NCBI RefSeq assembly: GCF_025965075.1
Contig: NZ_JAOPXQ010000047.1
Location: 1-45,014 of the forward strand
Direction: 5' to 3'
Source: Aeromicrobium sp.
GTDB lineage: Bacteria; Actinomycetota; Actinomycetes; Propionibacteriales; Nocardioidaceae
Length of the DNA stretch: 45,014 nucleotides
The number at the start of each line of letters is the position of its first letter. The stretch's first letter is position 1. Positions 24,546 through 30,515 of the stretch are shown one piece after another. The position numbers were made by a program, and so were the translations under genes. The notes beneath the pieces were generated by a model. The model had not been told where the DNA came from and ran no database searches. It was given only the letters and a program-made list of their open reading frames with translations.

Positions 24546-25321
24546 CCAAGCCCATCGAGACCTGGCTCACCGACATGGACGGCGTCCTCGTCCACGAGGA
24601 GAAGGCGATCCCGGGCGCCGCGGAGTTCATCGCCCGTCTGCAGGAGACCGGGCGCAGCTTCCTGGTCCTGACGAACAACTCGATCTTCACGCCCCGCGAC
24701 CTCTGCGCGCGCCTGCGCAGCGCGGGGATCGACCTGCCCGAGTCGGCGATCTGGACCTCCGCGCTCGCGACGGCCCGCTTCCTCAGCGAGCAGCGCCCCG
24801 GGGGCACGGCGTACGTCATCGGGGAGGCGGGGATGACGACGGCGCTGCACAACGTCGGCTACATCATGACGAGCCAGGACCCCGACTACGTCGTCCTGGG
24901 GGAGACCCGCACCTACTCCTTCGAGGCGATCACCCGGGCGATCCAGCTGATCGAGAAGGGCGCGCGCTTCATCGCGACCAACCCGGACGCGACGGGGCCG
25001 TCCCCGGCCGGCTCCCTGCCCGCGACGGGGTCGGTCGCCGCCCTCATCACGAAGGCCACGGGAGTTGAGCCCTACTTCGTCGGCAAGCCCAACCCGCTCA
25101 TGATGCGCAGCGCCCTCAACCAGATCGAGGGACACTCCGAGACGACCGTCATGATCGGCGACCGGATGGACACCGACGTGCTGTCGGGGCTCGAGGCGGG
25201 CCTGCGGACGTTCCTGGTGCTGACCGGCTCGACCCACCGCGACGCGGTCGAGCGTTTCTCCTACCGGCCGACCGAGGTCTACACCTCGATCGCGGACATC
25301 GTGCCCTTGATCGGCGGCTGA
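24542..25321 (+). CDS. HAD-IIA family phosphatase (NagD/AraL-like)
   Basis: A 259-residue cytosolic phosphatase. Motif I is LTDMDGVLVH (the nucleophile Asp and the acid/base Asp), motif II lies in LVLTNNSIFTPR, the C2a cap follows, the motif III lysine is in VGKPNPLMM and the motif IV acids in MIGDRMDTDVLSG. NagD-type enzymes dephosphorylate nucleotides or sugar phosphates in metabolite clean-up; the substrate here is not determined. ATG 24542 overlaps the stop of a seven-codon upstream ORF and there is no Shine-Dalgarno. Confidence 0.92.
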   Translation: MTKPIETWLTDMDGVLVHEEKAIPGAAEFIARLQETGRSFLVLTNNSIFTPRDLCARLRSAGIDLPESAIWTSALATARFLSEQRPGGTAYVIGEAGMTTALHNVGYIMTSQDPDYVVLGETRTYSFEAITRAIQLIEKGARFIATNPDATGPSPAGSLPATGSVAALITKATGVEPYFVGKPNPLMMRSALNQIEGHSETTVMIGDRMDTDVLSGLEAGLRTFLVLTGSTHRDAVERFSYRPTEVYTSIADIVPLIGG

Positions 25322-25335
25322 TCCACACCCAGGAG

Positions 25336-25364
25336 TTACCCATGGGTAATATCCACCCGGGTAA
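25336..25364. promoter_or_regulatory. Operator-like palindrome upstream of the epimerase gene
   Basis: TTACCCATGGGTAA (25336-25349) is a perfect 14-bp palindrome. A second, partial copy ACCCGGGTAA (25355-25364) has its dyad centre 16 bp further on. An AT-rich stretch (GTTTGTTATCGTTTCGTAATC) follows, where the promoter should lie, and then a CCGGCAG-AAG-CTGCCGG hairpin in the leader. The pattern fits a TetR- or MarR-like dimer binding site with two half-overlapping operators. Confidence 0.6.
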
Positions 25365-25459
25365 GTTTGTTATCGTTTCGTAATCTCCGAGAGGATCCAC
25401 CGGTCCCGACGGAGGAGCTCCGGCAGAAGCTGCCGGGGGAACCCACCAGGGAGTGAAAC

Positions 25460-26362
25460 GTGAAGGTCTTCCTCACGGGTGCGAGTGGAGTGATGGGCCG
25501 ATCGTCCATCGAAGCCCTGCACCGAGCCGGCCACGACGTGGTCGGACTGACGCGGTCCTCGGGGACCGCCGAGCTGGTCGCGGCCATGGGCGCGCAGCCG
25601 TGGCCCGGCGACCTGTACGACCGGCCCAACCTGACCGCGGGGATGCAGGGGTGCGACGCCGTCGCCAACCTCGCCACCAAGGTCCCCGTCGGCACGGCCG
25701 CCCTGCGGCCCGGATCGCTCAAGGCGATCGACCGCATCCGTCTCAACGGGTCCCGGATCGTCGCCGACGCCGCCCACCGCGCGGGGGTCGAGCGGATCGT
25801 CCAGCAGAGCCTGAGCTTCATCTACGCCGACCACGGGGACGGCTGGATCGACGAGCACAGCCCCGTCGACGTCACCCGCGCCACGGAGCCGGTCGTCGTC
25901 GCCGAGGACAACGTCAACAGGTTCGCGGTCGACGGCGGCACGGCGGTCAGCCTGCGCTTCGGCCTCATCACCGGCGACGACGCCAACACCGCCTGGCTGT
26001 TTCGCCGGGCGGCGGCGGGCCGGTCGATCGGCCTGGGGCCCGAGGAGTCGTGGATGCACGTCATCCACCCCGAGGACGTCGGCACCGCCGTCGTCCACGC
26101 CCTCACGGCACCCGGCGGGGTCTACAACGTCGGCGCCGAGCCGGTCCAGCGCCGCGACTACGTCGACATGATTGCACGGGCCGCGGGCCGGGAGGCCGGA
26201 CACTTCCTGCCGGGCTGGATCCTGCGCCTCGGGGCCGAGAAGCTCGAGATCCTCACCCGGTCACAGCGGGTCAGCTCCCAGCTGTTCAGCGACCGGACGG
26301 GCTGGCAGCCGGTGCACGCGACACTGAGGCGGGAGTGGTTCGATGCCCTCGTCCCGGCCTGA
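25460..26362 (+). CDS. NAD-dependent epimerase/dehydratase-family protein
   Basis: A 300-residue extended SDR-like protein. The nucleotide-binding motif MKVFLTGASGVMGRSSIEAL (TGxxGxxG) starts the protein; the middle and C-terminal parts (WMHVIHPEDVGTAVVHAL, GGVYNVGAEPVQRRDYVD) match NAD(P)-epimerases and related sugar or hydroxysteroid enzymes. The usual YxxxK pair is not obvious, so catalysis is uncertain. The GTG start at 25460 has GGGAG 6 nt upstream and a 5' leader carrying a hairpin, unlike the leaderless genes around it. The operator-like palindromes about 100 bp upstream imply ligand-regulated transcription. The last 20 bases overlap the next small gene. Confidence 0.82.
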   Translation: MKVFLTGASGVMGRSSIEALHRAGHDVVGLTRSSGTAELVAAMGAQPWPGDLYDRPNLTAGMQGCDAVANLATKVPVGTAALRPGSLKAIDRIRLNGSRIVADAAHRAGVERIVQQSLSFIYADHGDGWIDEHSPVDVTRATEPVVVAEDNVNRFAVDGGTAVSLRFGLITGDDANTAWLFRRAAAGRSIGLGPEESWMHVIHPEDVGTAVVHALTAPGGVYNVGAEPVQRRDYVDMIARAAGREAGHFLPGWILRLGAEKLEILTRSQRVSSQLFSDRTGWQPVHATLRREWFDALVPA

Positions 26363-26519
26363 TCCCGCGGAGCGGGAGCGCCGCCGCCGCGCGGCCGAGC
26401 TGCTGGGTGACCTGATGCCCAGCACGACGTCCGACGAGACCGACGAGGGCTGGAGCGAGTTGGGCGGGACATCGCGCGACGAGGACTACCTCCGCGATGT
26501 CCCGCCCCACCACGGCTAG
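26343..26519 (+). CDS. Small conserved hypothetical protein, 58 residues
   Basis: Too short for the ORF track. The ATG at 26343 lies inside the end of the epimerase gene (20-nt overlap, different frame). The product begins MPSSRPDPAERERRRRAAEL and ends RDVPPHHG; it is highly charged with an arginine-rich helix followed by an acidic segment (TTSDETDEGWSELG). I recall short actinobacterial hypothetical proteins with a similar RRAAELLGD...DEGW...PPHHG layout, which supports it as a real gene; function is unknown. Its stop TAG (26517-26519) shares the CTAG sequence with the stop of mscL on the other strand. Confidence 0.75.
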   Translation: MPSSRPDPAERERRRRAAELLGDLMPSTTSDETDEGWSELGGTSRDEDYLRDVPPHHG

Positions 26520-26929
26520 CTGGAGCTGCGTCGTGCCTCCGGGCGGGTCGCCAGGGAGTCGCGGATCTCGCGCAGCAGCGCGATGTCCTCCGGAACGGCC
26601 TCTGGCTCGTCGACACCGGGTCCGGGCTTGCGCATGGCCTGCAGCTTCTGTACCGGCACGACGATCGCGAAGTAGATGACCGCCATCGTGACGACGAAGA
26701 CGATCAGGGCGTTGATCAGCCCGCCGATGTTGACGAAGGTCGCATCGCTGTCGGTGATGTTGAAGCCGAAGCCCTGGGCCTTGTCACCTCCGGCGACCGC
26801 GATGATCGGGTTGACGAAGTACGTTCCGAATGCGCCGACGAGCGTCGTGAACGCGACGCCGATCGCGATGCCGACGGCGAGGTCGATCACGTTGCCGCGC
26901 ATCAAGAAGTCCTTGAAGCCTTTGACCAT
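26516..26929 (-). CDS. mscL: Large-conductance mechanosensitive channel MscL
   Basis: A 137-residue pentameric channel subunit that opens on membrane tension and releases solutes during osmotic downshock. The N-terminus MVKGFKDFLMRGNVIDLAVGIAIG contains the S1 helix and start of TM1; TM2 is LINALIVFVVTMAVIYFAIVV, followed by a cytoplasmic helix with EDIALLREIRDSL. The periplasmic loop is longer and more glycine-rich than in E. coli. ATG 26929 is supported by AGGGGG 5 nt upstream; the track start at 26995 is not. It ends in a stop overlapping that of the 58-codon gene. Confidence 0.96.
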   Translation of the reverse strand: MVKGFKDFLMRGNVIDLAVGIAIGVAFTTLVGAFGTYFVNPIIAVAGGDKAQGFGFNITDSDATFVNIGGLINALIVFVVTMAVIYFAIVVPVQKLQAMRKPGPGVDEPEAVPEDIALLREIRDSLATRPEARRSSS

Positions 26930-26994
26930 GCTGTCCCCCTGGGGGTGTGGGAAGTGCTGACCGCTCGACAGTAGTGGTGACAACGCGGCCACCA

Positions 26995-27585
26995 CTAGGA
27001 CGACGTGATGAGGCTGAATCGCGCCTCCAGGCCGGCCGTCGCCAGCGACAGGGCGTCCTTCTCCGACGTCACGATGCCCAGCGACGTCGCGTCCGGATCG
27101 TCCGGGCCCGGGACGGTGACGACCTCGACGGCGCGCGCGACGACCGTCGCCCGGCTCTCGCCGTCGGGGTCCACCGCGACCACGTCGACCCGGTCACCGA
27201 CCCTCACGCCCGCGGCGCCGTCGGCCAGGTCGACCCGGATCGTGGTGAGGACGGCGCCGGTCCCGTAACCGGCCAGGGCGTCGGCACGCAGGACCCGGAA
27301 GTCGGTGACGGTCTCGCCCCGGCGCATCGGTCCGGCGACACGTCGACCGACGGCGGCGGACCGGTCCAGCGCGTGCCCGGCGGCGGCAGCGGCCGGGACC
27401 GTGGTCGTACGCAGGTCGCGCTCCGTGATGACGTGGCCGCTGCGCAGGTCGTGCCGGGAGACGACGACCGGGATGCCGTCCGTCGGCTGACGCAGCGACG
27501 AGAGCCCGGTCAGGACCGCGAGGCCGGCGAGGACGGCGGCGAGCAGCCTGCGGTGCTCGAGGACGAGCTGCTGGATCCGGTCCAT
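26995..27585 (-). CDS. cpaB: SAF-domain protein, CpaB/RcpC-like
   Basis: A 196-residue protein with one N-terminal membrane anchor (LLAAVLAGLAVLTGLSSL) and an extracytoplasmic SAF domain (GIPVVVSRHDLRSGHVITERDLR, AVGRRVAGPMRRGETV). The C-terminal part resembles the RcpC/CpaB region of Flp pilus assembly proteins (GAVLTTIRVDLADGA, RVGDRVDVVAVDPDG). No other tad/flp gene lies in the window, so a pilus role is uncertain. ATG 27585 is 6 nt after TAGGCT, hence probably leaderless. It is 65 bp upstream of mscL on the same strand. Confidence 0.85.
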   Translation of the reverse strand: MDRIQQLVLEHRRLLAAVLAGLAVLTGLSSLRQPTDGIPVVVSRHDLRSGHVITERDLRTTTVPAAAAAGHALDRSAAVGRRVAGPMRRGETVTDFRVLRADALAGYGTGAVLTTIRVDLADGAAGVRVGDRVDVVAVDPDGESRATVVARAVEVVTVPGPDDPDATSLGIVTSEKDALSLATAGLEARFSLITSS

Positions 27586-27648
27586 GACCAGAGCCTAGGA
27601 AGATCGGCCCGGACCCGCAGGAGTGTGTCCACAGGGGGGGCGAGCGGG

Positions 27649-27945
27649 CTACGCGGCGGAGCCGGAGTCGCTCTTCTTGGCCGGCGCCGCCGCGGCGGGC
27701 TTGCTGTCCGAGGAGGAGCTCTTGCTGTCGCTCGAGGACGGCTTGGCGGCGTCGGACGACGACGACGTCGACCGGCTGTCGTTGCGGTAGAACCCGGAGC
27801 CCTTGAACACCACGCCCACGGCGTTGAACACCTTGCGCAGGTCGCCGCCGCAGGTGGGGCAGACGGTCAGCGCGTCGTCGGTGAAGCTCTGCTGGACCTC
27901 CAGCGCTTCTCCGCAGTCCTTGCACTGGTACTGGTACTTCGGCAC
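27649..27945 (-). CDS. FmdB-family zinc ribbon protein with Ser/Lys/Ala tail
   Basis: A 98-residue protein. Residues 1-45 are an FmdB-type zinc ribbon, MPKYQYQCKDCG and LTVCPTCGGDLRKVF with two CxxC pairs, followed by the usual GVVFKGSGFYRNDSR. The last 40 residues are a low-complexity tail of Ser, Asp, Lys and Ala repeats (SSSDSK twice). The family is described as putative regulatory, without a proven role. The GTG at 27945 is chosen because the zinc ribbon begins directly there; GGGAG lies 6 nt upstream. The long track ORF is a shadow of the CNNM/CBS gene. Confidence 0.9.
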   Translation of the reverse strand: MPKYQYQCKDCGEALEVQQSFTDDALTVCPTCGGDLRKVFNAVGVVFKGSGFYRNDSRSTSSSSDAAKPSSSDSKSSSSDSKPAAAAPAKKSDSGSAA

Positions 27946-27997
27946 GACATGCTCCCGCTCGATCGGCAATGCTCCCCAAGGGTACAGTTGCCGCACC

Positions 27998-28048
27998 GTG
28001 ATCGATCGCATCCCTCGTCGCCAGAGCCCTCTCGGAGCCCATCGATGA
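27998..28048 (+). CDS. Near-leaderless micro-ORF coupled to the CNNM/CBS gene
   Basis: GTG ATC GAT ... CGA TGA encodes 16 residues (MIDRIPRRQSPLGAHR). TACAGT (27983-27988) lies 9 nt before the GTG, so the leader would be about 2 nt. The TGA overlaps the ATG of the next gene as ATGA (28045-28048). The peptide is basic and unrecognised. Confidence 0.5.
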   Translation: MIDRIPRRQSPLGAHR

Positions 28049-29412
28049 CCGAATGGCTGCTGCTGGCCACGTCCCTCCTCCTGATGCTCGCCTGCGGGGT
28101 CTTCGTCGCCGCCGAGTTCTCGTTCGTGACGGTCGACCGCGCGACGATCGAGCGTGACGCCGAGGCCGGCGACAAGGGCGCCCAGGGCACGCTGCTCGCG
28201 CTGCGGTCGCTGTCGACCCAGCTCAGCGGCGCCCAGCTCGGCATCACGATCACCAACCTGGCGATCGGCTTCCTGGCCGAGCCGGCGATCGGCAAGCTGT
28301 TGCACGACCCGCTGGAGTCCGCGGGGCTGCAGGACGGCGCGCTCAAGGGGGTCTCGTACGGCATCGCGCTGATCGTCAGCACGGTCGTCACGATGCTGGT
28401 CGGCGAGCTCGTGCCCAAGAACTTCGCGCTGGCGCTGCCGCAACGGACCGCCGCACTGACCCAGTGGCCCCAGCGGGCGTTCACCCGGGCCATGGCGTGG
28501 CCCATCCGGGCGCTCAACGGCCTGGCCAACACGATCCTGCGGGCGCTCGGCGTCGAGCCGCAGGAGGAGCTGCGCTCGGCCCGATCGCCGGTCGAGCTCC
28601 GCTCTCTCGTGCTGCGGTCGGCGGTCGAGGGCGCGATCGACGACGAGACCGCGGACCTGGTCGCCCGCAGCATCGCGTTCGGCGACCGGACCGCGGCCGA
28701 CGTGCGTACGCCGCGGGTGCGCGTCCACTTCCTCGAGGGACGCGACACGGCCTTCGACGTCATCGAGGCCGCCCGCCAGACGGGCCACTCCCGCTTCCCG
28801 GTCATCGGCAAGAGCCCCGACGACGTCCTCGGGATCGTCCACGTCAAGCAGGCCGTCGGCGTCGAGCCGGACCGCAGGCGCTCGGTCCGCCTGACCGACA
28901 TCCTGGACCCGCCGACGATCGTGCCGGACAGCATCGAGCTCGACCCTCTGCTGTCGGTGCTGCGCGAGCAGGGGATGCAGATGGCGATCGTGGTCGACGA
29001 GTACGGCGGCACCGACGGGGTCGTGACCCTCGAGGACCTGGTCGAGGAGATCGTGGGCGACATCGCCGACGAGCACGACCGGCTGTCGTCCCGCAGCCGG
29101 CACCGCCGCGACGGCACGTGGTCGCTGTCGGGCCTGCTGCGGCCCGACGAGGTCGAGGAGCAGACCGGCATCGCACTGCCGGAGGGCGAGGACTACGAGA
29201 CCATTGCGGGCCTCATCCTCGAGCGGCTCGGCCGCCTGGGCCAGCGTGGCGACGTCGTCAGCCTGCGCCTCGACCGGACACCTGACGACGACGAGGACGA
29301 TCCCGAGCCGCTGCTCGTGACGCTGACGATCGAGCGCATGGAGGGCCGCCGCATCGACCGGGTCTCCCTCACGGTCGACGACGAGGCCATGCCCGGGGAG
29401 GTCACCTCATGA
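28045..29412 (+). CDS. CNNM/CBS-domain transporter-like protein with CorC domain
   Basis: A 455-residue hemolysin-C/CorC relative (YfjD type). The N-terminal DUF21/CNNM domain (about 1-190) has three or four membrane helices and the family signature VAAEFSFVTVDR, AQLGITITNLAIGFLAEPAIG and GELVPKNFALALPQ. Two CBS motifs follow (TGHSRFPVIGKSPDDVLGIV, MAIVVDEYGGTDGVVTLEDL), and a C-terminal CorC_HlyC domain ends the protein. Relatives are linked to magnesium or other divalent cation efflux. ATG 28045 overlaps the stop of an upstream micro-ORF, and the gene's own end overlaps the next gene by ATGA. Confidence 0.92.
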   Translation: MTEWLLLATSLLLMLACGVFVAAEFSFVTVDRATIERDAEAGDKGAQGTLLALRSLSTQLSGAQLGITITNLAIGFLAEPAIGKLLHDPLESAGLQDGALKGVSYGIALIVSTVVTMLVGELVPKNFALALPQRTAALTQWPQRAFTRAMAWPIRALNGLANTILRALGVEPQEELRSARSPVELRSLVLRSAVEGAIDDETADLVARSIAFGDRTAADVRTPRVRVHFLEGRDTAFDVIEAARQTGHSRFPVIGKSPDDVLGIVHVKQAVGVEPDRRRSVRLTDILDPPTIVPDSIELDPLLSVLREQGMQMAIVVDEYGGTDGVVTLEDLVEEIVGDIADEHDRLSSRSRHRRDGTWSLSGLLRPDEVEEQTGIALPEGEDYETIAGLILERLGRLGQRGDVVSLRLDRTPDDDEDDPEPLLVTLTIERMEGRRIDRVSLTVDDEAMPGEVTS

Positions 29413-30461
29413 GCGACATCGGAGCCGTCGTCCTGACGGTCGTGCTGCTGGCGCTCAACGCGTTGTTCGTCGCTGCGGAGTTCGCGCTGATCTCGGCCCG
29501 CCGCACCCAGCTGGAGCCGCGCATCGCGGCCGGCTCGGCGCCGGCGCGGTTGGCGATGCGGGCGATCGAGAACATCACGCAGGTCATGGCCGCGGCGCAG
29601 CTCGGCATCACGATCTGCTCGCTGGGCCTCGGCGCCGTCGGCGAGCCGGCGATCGCCCACCTCATGGAGCCCGTCTTCGAGGCGGTCAACGTCCCCGAGG
29701 GGGTCGTGCACCCCGTCTCGTTCGTCATCGCCATGACGATCGTGGTGTTCGCCCACGTCGTGCTGGGCGAGATGGTGCCCAAGAACCTCGCGCTGGTCGG
29801 TCCCGACCGGGCGGCACTGTTCCTCGGCCCGTTCATGCTGGCGGTCGTGCTGGTCCTCAAGCCGTTCGTCGTGCTGCTCAACGGCACGGCCAACATGATC
29901 GTCCGGGCCTTCGGCGTCGAGCCCAAGGATGAGGTCGCCTCGACGTACTCGCACGACGAGGTCGCGGGGCTCGTCGAGGAGTCCCGCCGCGAGGGCCTGC
30001 TCGACGAGGACGAGTACGGACTGGTGTCCGGCGCGCTCGACTTCTCCGACGGCACCGTCGCGCAGGTCCTGCTGCCGCGGGCCGGGCTCGTCACGATCCC
30101 GCCGAGCGCGACCCCGGTCGACGTCGAGCGGGCCTGCGCCGACACCGGCTTCTCCCGCTTCCCGGTCGTCGACGCGATGGGCGACATCACGGGCTACCTG
30201 CACATCAAGGACGTGCTGGAGACCGACGGCGCGGCCCGCCGCGAGACGATCGCGGACAAGTGGCTGCGCCCGCTCGCGACGGTGCACGCTGACTCGGGGC
30301 TCTACGAGGCCCTCCGCACGATGCAGGCCCGGGGCTCGCACATGGCTCGGGTCGCCGACGAGTCCGGCCAGGTGCTCGGCGTCATCATGCTCGAGGACGT
30401 CCTCGAGGAGCTCGTCGGCGAGATCCGCAGCGGCAGTACCGGCGACGGCAGGCGCGCCTGA
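29409..30461 (+). CDS. Second CNNM/CBS-domain protein, no CorC domain
   Basis: A 350-residue paralogue of the gene before it. The DUF21/CNNM domain (VAAEFALISARRTQLEPR, AQLGITICSLGLGAVGEPAI, GEMVPKNLALVGPD) and a CBS pair (FSRFPVVDAMGDITGYLHI, MARVADESGQVLGVIMLEDVL) are present, but it ends just after the second CBS and lacks the C-terminal CorC_HlyC domain. The ATG overlaps the upstream stop by four bases, so the pair is coupled and may form a heteromeric transporter. The same long-short pairing occurs in mycobacteria as I recall it. Confidence 0.92.
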   Translation: MSDIGAVVLTVVLLALNALFVAAEFALISARRTQLEPRIAAGSAPARLAMRAIENITQVMAAAQLGITICSLGLGAVGEPAIAHLMEPVFEAVNVPEGVVHPVSFVIAMTIVVFAHVVLGEMVPKNLALVGPDRAALFLGPFMLAVVLVLKPFVVLLNGTANMIVRAFGVEPKDEVASTYSHDEVAGLVEESRREGLLDEDEYGLVSGALDFSDGTVAQVLLPRAGLVTIPPSATPVDVERACADTGFSRFPVVDAMGDITGYLHIKDVLETDGAARRETIADKWLRPLATVHADSGLYEALRTMQARGSHMARVADESGQVLGVIMLEDVLEELVGEIRSGSTGDGRRA

Positions 30462-30515
30462 CGGCTGGGCACGGGTCGCGTCGACCCGGGCAGCGGTGTG
30501 GGTGAGAATGGCTCG

